From Pleomorphomonas sp. JP5 (GTDB lineage Bacteria > Pseudomonadota > Alphaproteobacteria > Rhizobiales > Pleomorphomonadaceae), in assembly GCF_023721815.1 (NCBI RefSeq), contig NZ_JAMDLI010000021.1, positions 266,282-330,281 of the forward strand: a stretch of DNA of 64,000 nt, in the 5' to 3' direction. Each line of letters begins with the position of its first letter. The stretch's first letter is position 1. The notes below the pieces were generated by a model. It had not been told where the DNA came from. It searched no databases and was given only the letters and a program-made list of their open reading frames with translations. The position numbers were made by a program, and so were the translations under genes. Of this stretch, positions 34,525 through 43,601 are shown in pieces.

Positions 34525-35868
34525 TCATTCCACCTGCTGGATTGGCCGGCTCTGCGCGAATCCGAGAGCAAGGATCAGCAGCATCATCAGGACGATGGCC
34601 GGAATCTGCAGGCTGAAATCGACCAGCGAGTGAACGCTTCCGGCGAGCACGACGGCTGCCGCCGCTGCCGGGATCGTCCAGTTCTCGCGTCGCATGGCGG
34701 CGATCGCGGTGGTGCCTGCAAGAAGCAGAACCGACAGCACCACGGCGATCATGGCGGGGATGCCGAGTTCCGCAGCAAGTTCGAGATAGAGGTTGTGGGC
34801 GGCGTCGAATGTCACGTCCGGGCTGATGGGGTCGGATTTGACCGCACGGAATGCGTCCTCATAAGTGCCGCCGCCATAGCCACTCATCGGTCGTGCCGCG
34901 ATCAGGTCGAGCGTCTGCTCGTAGACCGCCAACCGGACGTCCGCATCGCGATCGACCGAGGCCATGCGCTCGAACAGGATACCGCTCGTGTTGGCGAGTA
35001 CGGCGCCTGTGACGAGACCGGCGACGATCAGCATGCCGGCGAGAATGCGCCGCGCGCCAGTCGCCCTGAAGACCGCGATCAGGGCGACGAATCCGGCGCC
35101 CAGAGCGGCGACGAACATGCCCATGCGCGAGTGCGAGAAGGCCAGCGCCAAGCCGATCAGGGCAAGTGGCGCCACGTTGAAGCCGAGCTGCGTCAGAATG
35201 CGGCTGAGCTGCGAGCGCGATACGTCGTCCTCGTCAACTCCGAAGATCAGCGCTACGCCCATGATGGCGCCGAAGGCGGCAAAGGTGGCGAAGCTGTTGC
35301 GATTGACGAAGGTGCCGGTGGCATCGCCGATGTAGGCTTCCTTGGGTAGGAACAGCAGAACATCGCCAAAGAAGCTCAGCGAAGCCAAGGCGATGAGCGC
35401 ATGGGCGGCAATGCCCAGATAGATCACCCGAAACAGGGTCTTCGCCCGCTTCTTCTCCACCGCGACCTGCAAGGCCAGCACGAAGAACAGACCGTAGGTC
35501 AGATACCGTACCAGCATGTCGAAGGTGGCGCCTGGCCCGATGCTGATCCGCCCCGTCAGATCGGCCAAGGGTGAAAGCGCCGCCCATTCGGGCGCGGCAG
35601 CGAGCCCGAGCGGCAGCAGTGTTACCAGCATCCAGACGATGACCAGACTGAACAGGATGACCGGAACCGCAAAGGCGGACAGTGGCAAACGCGGCCGAAC
35701 GTGACCCCGATAGAGGCCGATGGCGTAGGAAAGGCCCAACACGGCAACGACGACCGCATAGAGCATGAAGAAGAACGCGCGAATGCCGCCCCAGGGCATG
35801 GGGGCCAGCAGCGCCGTTACCACCAAGGCCCATCCGAGATAGTCGTGGCCTTTCGATCGGCGGGACAT
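34525..35868 (-). CDS. O-antigen ligase / polymerase-like (Wzy/WaaL family) membrane protein
   Basis: This 447-residue polytopic protein has about ten to twelve hydrophobic segments. It carries the Wzy_C-type motifs GTFVNRNSFATFAA, SHSRMGMFVAALGAG and GYGGGTYEDAFR...AAHNLYLELAAELG, the last containing the conserved His in the large periplasmic loop. Such proteins ligate O-antigen to lipid A-core or polymerise exopolysaccharide repeats in the periplasm. I use ATG 35868; a TTG at 35904 preceded by GAGGAGG could add 12 residues. No glycosyltransferase or flippase lies beside it, so it is an orphan. The manBC and ugd cluster 9-15 kb away could supply sugars, but that link is only suggestive. Confidence 0.85.
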   Translation of the reverse strand: MSRRSKGHDYLGWALVVTALLAPMPWGGIRAFFFMLYAVVVAVLGLSYAIGLYRGHVRPRLPLSAFAVPVILFSLVIVWMLVTLLPLGLAAAPEWAALSPLADLTGRISIGPGATFDMLVRYLTYGLFFVLALQVAVEKKRAKTLFRVIYLGIAAHALIALASLSFFGDVLLFLPKEAYIGDATGTFVNRNSFATFAAFGAIMGVALIFGVDEDDVSRSQLSRILTQLGFNVAPLALIGLALAFSHSRMGMFVAALGAGFVALIAVFRATGARRILAGMLIVAGLVTGAVLANTSGILFERMASVDRDADVRLAVYEQTLDLIAARPMSGYGGGTYEDAFRAVKSDPISPDVTFDAAHNLYLELAAELGIPAMIAVVLSVLLLAGTTAIAAMRRENWTIPAAAAAVVLAGSVHSLVDFSLQIPAIVLMMLLILALGFAQSRPIQQVE

Positions 35869-36071
35869 GCTGCTCCGGTGTACCCTGTGCTGACGGTTGG
35901 CCAAGTTCGGCGATCCTCCTCAATGACGGCGGCACTCTAGCGATTTCGCCAATCGGGAGCTAGAGGAGCGATCTTGATAGTTGCAGCCTTCTCGACGGCA
36001 AACGTTCGTGCCGTGACGATACTTTGTGTGGTCGGAGGTTCTGTTTTCTTGGCCATACCGGTCATTGACCC

Positions 36072-36938
36072 CTACGACTCCCGGAGCGCCCCGGCCGCCT
36101 TCAAAGCCGCCGAAGATCGGTTCTCGACGCCGAGCTTCGCATAGATCTGTTCGAGGTGCTTGTTGACGGTCCGAGGCGACAGGCCGAGGATCTCGCCGAT
36201 GTCCTTGTTGGTCTTGCCGCGACCGATCCAGAGAAGCACCTCCGCCTCACGCGCCGTGAGGCCGAAGCTGGATTTCAGGAGATCGGCTTCGCCCGCTTCG
36301 CTGCGGGCGAGCCGGTAGAGACGTTCGCCGGGCCCGGCGGACCCCACCGGTGCCAGGAGAATGGGAGGAGCGCCCGGTATTTCCACCTCGAGAGGGCCTT
36401 CGCCGTTGGCGGCGACCGCTTCAATGGCATCGGCAACTCCGAGATCGTCGATGAGACGGCTTGCCTGGGGTGTCGCCCAGACAACGCGGCCATCGATGCC
36501 TAGCGCCACGAGGTGACGGCCTGCCGCGTCGAGAGCCGATTGCGCGGAGAGACTGGCGCGGGCGTTGGCAAGATGGACCCGGATGCGTGCCTTGAGCTCG
36601 TCGAGATCGATGGGCTTGGTGAGATAGTCGACACCGCCGGAGGCAAGGCCACGGACGATATGTTCGGTCTCGGTCAATCCCGTCATGAAGATCACCGGCA
36701 CATGGGCGAGCGCGGGCATGGACTTCAACGACCGGCAAGCTTCGAAACCGTCCATTTCCGGCATCACTGCATCCATGAGGACAACGTCGGGCGTCACCCG
36801 ACCGGCGATCGCCAGTGCCTGACGGCCGGACGTGGCAACCAGCACGATGACGCCCTCGGCTTCCATGGCTTCTGTCAGGAAGCCGAGCGTCTCAGGGCTG
36901 TCGTCGACGACGAGCACGGTGTCGCGGGTTTGGGTCAT
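36072..36938 (-). CDS. response regulator, receiver plus LuxR-type HTH
   Basis: This 288-residue two-component regulator has an N-terminal receiver (VLVVDDSPETLG; phosphoacceptor Asp in VVLMDAVMPEMDG; Lys in YLTKPID). A PAS-like stretch of about 60 residues follows (LVALGIDGRVVWATPQASRLI), then a C-terminal LuxR-type helix-turn-helix (LTAREAEVLLWIGRGKTNKD to LGVENRSSAALKAAG). Its ATG overlaps the stop of the upstream hybrid kinase (ATGA), so the two are a cognate pair. The divergent urtABCDE operon is its most likely target, and the 16-base palindrome at 40459-40474 is the best candidate site. The signal is unknown but could be urea or a related compound. Confidence 0.92.
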   Translation of the reverse strand: MTQTRDTVLVVDDSPETLGFLTEAMEAEGVIVLVATSGRQALAIAGRVTPDVVLMDAVMPEMDGFEACRSLKSMPALAHVPVIFMTGLTETEHIVRGLASGGVDYLTKPIDLDELKARIRVHLANARASLSAQSALDAAGRHLVALGIDGRVVWATPQASRLIDDLGVADAIEAVAANGEGPLEVEIPGAPPILLAPVGSAGPGERLYRLARSEAGEADLLKSSFGLTAREAEVLLWIGRGKTNKDIGEILGLSPRTVNKHLEQIYAKLGVENRSSAALKAAGALRES

Positions 36939-39900
36939 GACGAGGTCATTTTCTCAAGGGTGGCGGAGAAGCTGGCAAGGTCGAAGGTGGCAAGATGGGC
37001 GCCGAGAGCCGCGATCGCCGCCGCGTCGGCATCGGTCTCGGCGAGCGCGGCAAGCTTGCTTTCCAGACCGCGCACGTAGCCGATTTCGGCCAACGATTTG
37101 AGCTCGGCGAGGTCGGCGGCGGAGAACGTCACTTTGTTCGTGCTCGTCTCCCTGGACGCGCCCTCGGCCAGGTCGTTCGCCTCGATGAAAGTCAGGTCCA
37201 GGTGACGGCTCAGCCGGTCCAGAAGGTCGGCGAGCGAGAAGGGTTTGGCCAAGAGATCGTCGTGACCGAGATCGCTGGCTGGCATCGCGCCATCGCCGAT
37301 GTTGGCCGATAGCATGACGATCGGCGTCCTGATGCCTTCGGCCCTGAGCCGGCCAACGAGCTCCCAGCCCGTCATGCCGGGCATGCGAATGTCGACGAAG
37401 AGGATGTCCGGCCGAGTCGTTTCCAGGAAGGCGATGCAATCCTCGCCGCTGGCGACCGTCAGGACGGCAAAGCCGAGCGGCGCGAGCATTTCCACCATCA
37501 TGTCGCGATGATCGGCATTGTCGTCGACCACCAATATCGTCCGACGCGGTCCGACATAACCGGTCACGGGGCGGTCGCCGTCGACGGCCGCCGCTCCAAC
37601 CACAGCGCCGAGCATCAGACGAACACGAAATGTGGTGCCCGTGCCGGGCGTCGAAGTGAAGGCGATGTCGCCGCCCATGGTCTCGACGAGCAGGCGGGTG
37701 ATGGTGAGGCCAAGCCCGAGACCCGGCACATTGGTCGAAGCCGCCTGCCTGCCGCGCTCGAATGGCTCGAACACGCGCCGCTGATCGTCTTCCGGAATTC
37801 CCATGCCGGAGTCCGCCACCGTGAACCGCGCCACCTGATTTCGGTAGTCGACCGTGAGGGTGACCGTGCCGCTCGGCGTGAACTTGATGGCGTTGGACAA
37901 GAGGTTGACCAGGACCTGACGCAGACGCTTTTCGTCGGTACGGACCACGGCTGGCAGGTCGGCGGCGCGGCTGGCGTGGAAGGCCAGTCCCTTGGCTTCG
38001 GCCTGTAGGGCGAACATGCCTTCGATCTGGTCGAGGAGATCGTGGATGCGCACGTCGGTCAGGCGGATGCGGAAGCGACCAGCTTCAATGCGGGAGATGT
38101 CCAGGAGGCCGTCGATTAGGCCCGACAGGTGCTCGGCCGAACGCCGGATCACGCTCACGGCGTTGCGCCGCCCGCTTTCAATGGCGGGATCGCGTTCGAG
38201 GATCTGGGCGTAGCCGAGGACGGCATTGAGCGGCGTACGCAACTCGTGACTGAGACCGACGACGTAGCGGCTCTTGGCATCGCTGGCCGCTTCCGCCTTC
38301 TCCTTGGCTTTCTGAAGCTCGGCGTCGGTTCGTCTGTGCGCGGCGATTTCCTGAAAGAGGGCCTGGGTCTGGCGGGCGCTTTCCTCCTCGGCGACGGCGC
38401 GCGAATCGCGGGCCAGCACGAAGAACCAGACGACTATCCCGATGACGACCGAGAAGACGAAGAACACCACCGCGAGCGTTCTGCCGATCAGAGCCGCCTC
38501 CTGGGGATGATCGATCGCCGCCTGATGGTAGACGAACCACATGATGAGACCGGACAATGCCGCCCAGAGCGACAGTTCGGTCAGGTAGCGGCCGAGGCGG
38601 GTGTTGGCGGCCGCGATGAGCGGCCGGGGCAGCAGACGCTCCAGCACGGCGCGGGTCTGTGCGCCGAGCCGCGCCTTTGGCTTGCAGCGGTCGTGGCAAC
38701 GGGCATCGAGCGAACAGCAGAGCGAACAGATCGGAGCCTGATAGGCCGGGCAGTAGGACATGTCCTCCGCCTCGAAGTCGTGCTGGCAGACCGAGCAGGT
38801 CAGCGTCGGCGCCAGCGCATAGGACCGGCGAGGCTTGCGGGCGAGATAGAAACGTCCTCCGGTCAACCAGGCGATCAACGGCGCGACAACGAAAGCGACG
38901 CCGAGTGCCACGAACGGAGCGAAGGCCTCCGCTACTGGCCCGGTGAGACCGACATGAGCGAGCAGCCCAGCAAGGGCCGCCACCGTCATGGCGCCGACGC
39001 CGACCGGATTGACGTCCCAGAGATGCGCCCGCTTGAACTCGACGCCGGGCGGGCTGAAACCGAGCGGCTTGTTGATGAGGAGGTCGGCGGAAATGGTCGA
39101 TAGCCAGGCGACGGCGACGATCGCGAACACGGCTAGCGTCTGCTCGAGTGCCTGGTAGATGCCGATTTCCATCAGCAGCAGGGCGATAGAGACGTTGAAC
39201 ACCAGCCAGACCACGCGACCGGGGTGGCTGTGGGTGAGGCGCGAGAAAAAGTTCGACCAGGCGAGCGATCCCGCGTAGGCGTTCATCACATTGATCTTGA
39301 GCTGCGACACCACCACGAAGGCGGCGGTCAGCAAATAGAGCCAGGTTCCCTCCGGTAGCACGTAGCCGAAGGCGACGGCGTACATGCGCGCCGGCTCGGC
39401 CGCGTGCTCGACCGGCACGCCGCTTTCCAGCGCCAGCACCGCGAGGAAGGAGCCGGCGATCATCTTGGGAACGCCAAGCACCACCCAGCCGGCGCCGGCA
39501 AGGAACACCGCCACGAGACGCCGCCGACCGGATCCGGGCAAACGCGCCGGCAGAAAGCGGAGAAAATCGACCTGTTCGCCGATCTGCGCCGTCAGCGCCA
39601 GTATTACGGCGCTTGCTGCGCCAAAGGCGACGAGATGGAACCCACCGGCGGCTTCTCCATCCCGACCGGGAAAGGTTGCCCAGTCGGCGAAGCTGGCGCC
39701 GTCGGAAAAGGCGATGAAGACGAAGGGCAGGATGTTGAGGACGATCCAGACCGGTTGCGTCAGGATCTGGAAGCGGCTGATCCAGGCAATGCCGTGGGTG
39801 ACCAGCGGAATCACCAGAAGCGTGGAGACGATGTAGCTGATCCAGAGTGGCAAGCCGAGCGCCAGTTCCAGCGCCGTCGACATGATCGACGCCTCGATGG

Positions 39901-40291
39901 CGAACAAGATGAAGGTGAAGCTGGCGTAGATCAGCGATGTGATCGTCGATCCGATGTAGCCGAAGCCGGCGCCGCGGGTCAGAAGATCGATGTCGACGCC
40001 GTGGCGGGCGGCGGTGCGGGCGATCGGCCATCCCACGACAAGCATGGCGAGGCTGGCTGCGACGATGGCGGCGACGGCGTTCACCGTACCGTAGGATAGC
40101 GTGATGGCCCCCCCGATTGCCTCCAGCGCCAGAAAGGAGATGGCGCCGATGGCCGTCTGGGCGACGCGCTCCTGCGACCAGCGCCGGGCCGACTTTGCCG
40201 TAAAGCGGAGCGCATAGTCTTCCAGCGTTTCGTCGGCGACCCAACGGTTGTACTGGCGCCGGATCGGAATGATGCGCTGCCGCGCCGCCAT
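36935..40291 (-). CDS. hybrid sensor histidine kinase fused to an NCS1-type permease
   Basis: This 1118-residue protein joins four parts. Residues 1 to about 480 are a complete purine/cytosine permease-like (NCS1) transporter with the start IPIRRQYNRWVADETLEDYA. Residues 499-536 form a segment with eight cysteines (499, 502, 514, 522, 525, 526, 532, 536). Two more membrane helices lie near 570-630. A kinase follows, with His682 in SHELRTP and ATP-site motifs at NLLSNAIKF, DSGMGIP and GLGLGLTI. A receiver with Asp967 (ILFVDIRMPG) and a helical C-terminal tail end the chain. I start at ATG 40291; an ATG at 40330 is possible. It overlaps the LuxR-type regulator and is divergent from urtABCDE, suggesting a transporter-like sensor for urea or purine-derived nitrogen. 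The ligand is inferred. Confidence 0.93.
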   Translation of the reverse strand: MAARQRIIPIRRQYNRWVADETLEDYALRFTAKSARRWSQERVAQTAIGAISFLALEAIGGAITLSYGTVNAVAAIVAASLAMLVVGWPIARTAARHGVDIDLLTRGAGFGYIGSTITSLIYASFTFILFAIEASIMSTALELALGLPLWISYIVSTLLVIPLVTHGIAWISRFQILTQPVWIVLNILPFVFIAFSDGASFADWATFPGRDGEAAGGFHLVAFGAASAVILALTAQIGEQVDFLRFLPARLPGSGRRRLVAVFLAGAGWVVLGVPKMIAGSFLAVLALESGVPVEHAAEPARMYAVAFGYVLPEGTWLYLLTAAFVVVSQLKINVMNAYAGSLAWSNFFSRLTHSHPGRVVWLVFNVSIALLLMEIGIYQALEQTLAVFAIVAVAWLSTISADLLINKPLGFSPPGVEFKRAHLWDVNPVGVGAMTVAALAGLLAHVGLTGPVAEAFAPFVALGVAFVVAPLIAWLTGGRFYLARKPRRSYALAPTLTCSVCQHDFEAEDMSYCPAYQAPICSLCCSLDARCHDRCKPKARLGAQTRAVLERLLPRPLIAAANTRLGRYLTELSLWAALSGLIMWFVYHQAAIDHPQEAALIGRTLAVVFFVFSVVIGIVVWFFVLARDSRAVAEEESARQTQALFQEIAAHRRTDAELQKAKEKAEAASDAKSRYVVGLSHELRTPLNAVLGYAQILERDPAIESGRRNAVSVIRRSAEHLSGLIDGLLDISRIEAGRFRIRLTDVRIHDLLDQIEGMFALQAEAKGLAFHASRAADLPAVVRTDEKRLRQVLVNLLSNAIKFTPSGTVTLTVDYRNQVARFTVADSGMGIPEDDQRRVFEPFERGRQAASTNVPGLGLGLTITRLLVETMGGDIAFTSTPGTGTTFRVRLMLGAVVGAAAVDGDRPVTGYVGPRRTILVVDDNADHRDMMVEMLAPLGFAVLTVASGEDCIAFLETTRPDILFVDIRMPGMTGWELVGRLRAEGIRTPIVMLSANIGDGAMPASDLGHDDLLAKPFSLADLLDRLSRHLDLTFIEANDLAEGASRETSTNKVTFSAADLAELKSLAEIGYVRGLESKLAALAETDADAAAIAALGAHLATFDLASFSATLEKMTSS

Positions 40292-40458
40292 GCGCTCCGT
40301 TCCCCTCTTCTGCGCCACCATATGCGGCAAACTGCCCGCTTTTCCGGCAGATGGTTCGGCGCGATCGTGATCATTTCGCCCGTCTGCCGGCCTTCGAGGC
40401 GGCGGGCGGTCCTCCCTGCGAGTGGTGTGCAGGGTTCGTGCCGGTTCGGCGGCGGGTT

Positions 40459-40474
40459 TACGTCAATCGACGTA
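40459..40474. promoter_or_regulatory. perfect 16-base palindrome upstream of urtA (candidate response-regulator site)
   Basis: TACGTCAATCGACGTA consists of perfect 6-base half-sites TACGTC and GACGTA around a 4-base spacer. It lies 90-105 bases before urtA, in the divergent region between the sensor kinase and the urea importer. The dyad fits the size of sites bound by dimeric LuxR-type regulators such as the one encoded by the adjacent two-component operon. Assignment is inferred from position. Confidence 0.55.
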
Positions 40475-40564
40475 TAGGGTGTCCGGCCGGCTTGGTCGAA
40501 AGTCGAAGCGAAGGCCAGATGGGGCAAGGGGCCTCGGCCGACAGACAAAAACGGGGAACCACAG

Positions 40565-41857
40565 ATGTCGCAGATCTTCGATCGGCGTCGCATGACGCTT
40601 GCTGCCGTTCTCGGCGCTCTTCTCGCTTCCACGGCGTCCGGCTACGCCGCCGAAGACACCATCAAGGTCGGCGTGCTGCACTCGCTGTCCGGCACGATGG
40701 CCATTTCCGAAACGACCCTCAAGGACACCGTCCTCTATCTCATCGACGAGCAGAACAAGAAGGGTGGCGTACTCGGCAAGAAGCTTGAAGCGGTGGTTGT
40801 CGATCCGGCGTCCAACTGGCCGCTGTTCGCCGAAAAGGCGCGCGAACTGATCTCGCAGGACAAGGTCTCGGTGGTGTTCGGTTGCTGGACGTCGGTCAGT
40901 CGCAAGTCGGTGCTGCCGGTGTTCAAGGAGCTCGATTCGATCCTGTTCTATCCCGTCCAGTACGAGGGCGAGGAATCGGAGCGCAACGTCTTCTACACGG
41001 GCGCAGCTCCCAACCAGCAGGCCATTCCCGCCGTCGACTACCTGATGAACGAGGAGGGCGTGGAGCGCTGGGTGCTGGCCGGCACCGACTATGTCTATCC
41101 GCGCACCACCAACAAGATTCTCGAGGCCTATCTCAAGGCCAAGGGTGTTGCCGCCGACGACATCATGATCAACTACACGCCGTTCGGTCACTCCGACTGG
41201 CAGTCGATCGTCGCCGACATCAAGAAGTTCGGATCGGCTGGCAAGAAGACAGCCGTCGTCTCGACCATCAACGGCGACGCCAACGTGCCCTTCTACAAGG
41301 AGCTCGGCAACCAGGGCATCAAGGCCGAGGACATCCCGGTCGTCGCCTTCTCCGTTGGTGAAGAGGAGCTCGCCGGCATCGACACCAAGCCCTTGGTCGG
41401 CCATCTCGCCGCCTGGAACTATTTCCAGTCGGTCGACAGTGAAGCCAATGCCACCTTCATCGACGGCTGGCACAAGTTCATCAAGAACGACAAGCGCACC
41501 ACCAATGATCCGATGGAAGCCACCTACATCGGCTTCAACGCCTGGGTGAAGGCGGTCGAGGCGGCCGGCACCACCGACGTCGATCCGGTGATCGACACGC
41601 TGGTCGGCACCACCGTGCCCAACCTCTCCGGCGGCTACGCCACCATCATGCCGAACCACCACATCACCAAGCCGGTGTTGATCGGTGAGATCCAGGATGA
41701 CGGCCAGTTCGAAATCGTCTCCGAAACGGCGCCGGTGGTTGGCGACGAATGGTCGGACTACCTCGAAGGGTCCAAGGATCTGATCTCCGATTGGCGCAAG
41801 CCTCTGTCCTGCGGCAACTTCAACGTTGTCACGGGCAAGTGCGGCGGCAGTTCCTGA
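40565..41857 (+). CDS. urtA: urea ABC transporter substrate-binding protein
   Basis: This 430-residue periplasmic binding protein has an N-terminal signal peptide (RRRMTLAAVLGALLASTASGYA, split around residue 20). The mature start, IKVGVLHSLSGTMAISE, is the hallmark of UrtA/AmiC-like branched-chain-type binding proteins. Further UrtA-like segments are GCWTSVSRKSVLPVF and FYPVQYEGEE. It delivers urea to the UrtBC channel. A GGGGA site lies 7 bases before the ATG. It is the first gene of urtABCDE, and urtB follows after 127 bases. Urea uptake would feed urease or urea carboxylase, neither of which is in the window. Regulation by the divergent two-component system is likely. Confidence 0.95.
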   Translation: MSQIFDRRRMTLAAVLGALLASTASGYAAEDTIKVGVLHSLSGTMAISETTLKDTVLYLIDEQNKKGGVLGKKLEAVVVDPASNWPLFAEKARELISQDKVSVVFGCWTSVSRKSVLPVFKELDSILFYPVQYEGEESERNVFYTGAAPNQQAIPAVDYLMNEEGVERWVLAGTDYVYPRTTNKILEAYLKAKGVAADDIMINYTPFGHSDWQSIVADIKKFGSAGKKTAVVSTINGDANVPFYKELGNQGIKAEDIPVVAFSVGEEELAGIDTKPLVGHLAAWNYFQSVDSEANATFIDGWHKFIKNDKRTTNDPMEATYIGFNAWVKAVEAAGTTDVDPVIDTLVGTTVPNLSGGYATIMPNHHITKPVLIGEIQDDGQFEIVSETAPVVGDEWSDYLEGSKDLISDWRKPLSCGNFNVVTGKCGGSS

Positions 41858-41984
41858 CTTCTGCGCCTCCCGTCCGGGGCTGCCCCTGGCCCCGGACGGA
41901 TCTTCGCCGACGGGAGCGTCCGACGATCAGGTTGCGTTCATCCAACCGACGGCGGCCGCTCAAGCGGACCGAAACGGATTTGCC

Positions 41985-43601
41985 ATGAGTTTCCTGCGCC
42001 TCCTCGCCATTCTCTCGGTCTTGGCTATCGGGCTTCAGCCAGCGTTTGCCGGTCGTGTCGACGATGCCGAGCTGTCGTCGCGCGTCACCGCGCTTGGCTC
42101 CGGCGGGTTCGATGAAGTTGAAAAGGCCATTGCCGACCTCGCTGCCACCGGTGACGACCGAGTGCCTGCGATCCTCGACCACCTCGGTGAAGGCGAGTTG
42201 ATGGCGCGCAAGGCCGACGGTGCGGTGTTCCTGGCCGAGAAGGCGGGAAAGGACTATCGCCTCACCGATCCGGTGACCGGCGCCGACGCCGGGCTGACGC
42301 CCAAGGCGACCGTCGAGAAGATAAGGGTCAACAACCGGCTCCGGCGCGCCATTTCATCGGCGGTGGGAGCCTTGACGCTGATGAGCCCCGATTCGGCGGT
42401 GCGAAGGGCAGCGGCCGAGGCGGTGATGAAGTCGGCTGACGTCGCGGCGATTCCGGCGCTTGATCGGGCGATCGCCGAGGAGACGGTGGCCGACATCCGT
42501 GCGACGATGCTGGCGGCCAAGGCCACGGCGTTGCTTGCTTCCGATGCTTCGGAGGCCGAGAAGCTGGACTCCATCGCCGCCATTGCCGATCTGGGTGGCC
42601 GCGATGCCCTTGGTTTCCTGTCCGGCTACACGTCCGCCGATGGGGCGGTCGGCGAAGCTGCCCGCAAGGCCGCGGCGGCGATCGAAAGTCGGCTCATGTT
42701 GTGGGATGTCGGCCAGAATCTCTGGTACGGCCTTTCGCTCGGCTCGGTGCTTCTGCTCGCCGCCATCGGACTTGCCATCACCTTCGGCGTGATGGGCGTC
42801 ATCAACATGGCGCACGGCGAAATGGTGATGCTCGGCGCCTATGCCACCTTCACGGTGCAGGAGGCGATCCGCACCTTCTGGCCGGGTCTCTTCGACTACT
42901 CGCTATTGATCGCCCTGCCGGCCGCCTTCCTGACCGCCGCGCTCGCCGGCATCCTGATCGAACGGTCAATCATCCGCTGGCTTTATGGTCGCCCCCTCGA
43001 AACGCTGCTCGCCACCTGGGGCGTGTCGCTGATCCTGCAGCAGGCGGTACGCTCGATCTATGGCGCCAACAATCGCGAGGTCGGCAATCCCTCTTGGATG
43101 TCCGGCTCCTTTGCTCTGGGCGACATCCAGATCACCTGGACAAGGCTCTGGATCATCCTGTTTGCGCTTGCCGTTTTCCTGGCGCTGCTCGCCGTGCTGA
43201 AGCGTACCCGGCTCGGTCTCGAAATGCGGGCCGTGACGCAGAACCGGCAAATGGCCGCTGCCGTCGGCATCCGCACCCCGCTGGTCGATGCGCTGACCTT
43301 CGGTCTCGGTTCGGGCATCGCCGGCCTCGCCGGCGTGGCGCTCAGCCAGATCGACAACGTGTCGCCCAACCTTGGGCGCGGCTACATCATCGACAGCTTC
43401 ATGGTCGTGGTGTTCGGCGGCGTCGGCAATCTCTGGGGTACCCTGGTGGGGGCGCTGACGCTCGGTGTCGCCAACAAGGTACTGGAGCCCTATGCCGGCG
43501 CGGTGCTCGGCAAGATCATCCTGCTGCTGGCGATCATCCTGTTCATCCAGAAGCGGCCGCGCGGTTTGTTCGCCCTCAAGGGCAGGGCGGTGGAAGCATG
43601 A
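41985..43601 (+). CDS. urtB: urea ABC transporter permease UrtB
   Basis: This 538-residue protein has a signal-like N-terminus (FLRLLAILSVLAIGLQPAFA). A periplasmic helical region of about 200 residues with HEAT-like repeats follows, and then a LivH-type permease (from about residue 240: WYGLSLGSVLLLAAIGLAIT). The long N-terminal extension is usual for proteobacterial UrtB. The permease part has the conserved GVMGVINMAHGEMVMLGAY segment. I chose ATG 41985 because the signal peptide begins there; the frame is open further upstream but reads into the urtA end. Its stop overlaps the urtC start by ATGA. Confidence 0.94.
   Translation: MSFLRLLAILSVLAIGLQPAFAGRVDDAELSSRVTALGSGGFDEVEKAIADLAATGDDRVPAILDHLGEGELMARKADGAVFLAEKAGKDYRLTDPVTGADAGLTPKATVEKIRVNNRLRRAISSAVGALTLMSPDSAVRRAAAEAVMKSADVAAIPALDRAIAEETVADIRATMLAAKATALLASDASEAEKLDSIAAIADLGGRDALGFLSGYTSADGAVGEAARKAAAAIESRLMLWDVGQNLWYGLSLGSVLLLAAIGLAITFGVMGVINMAHGEMVMLGAYATFTVQEAIRTFWPGLFDYSLLIALPAAFLTAALAGILIERSIIRWLYGRPLETLLATWGVSLILQQAVRSIYGANNREVGNPSWMSGSFALGDIQITWTRLWIILFALAVFLALLAVLKRTRLGLEMRAVTQNRQMAAAVGIRTPLVDALTFGLGSGIAGLAGVALSQIDNVSPNLGRGYIIDSFMVVVFGGVGNLWGTLVGALTLGVANKVLEPYAGAVLGKIILLLAIILFIQKRPRGLFALKGRAVEA

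Noticed and set aside
40473..40515. Resemblance to a ykkC/guanidine-I riboswitch (AGGGT, then CCGGCC, then TTGGTC) upstream of urtA
   Set aside because: Only the 5' part looks similar. The conserved 3' part of the aptamer (the AAAAGCCCGGGAG-like block) is absent and the GGTCCGAGAG block is not matched. A covariance-model hit would be needed to revive it.
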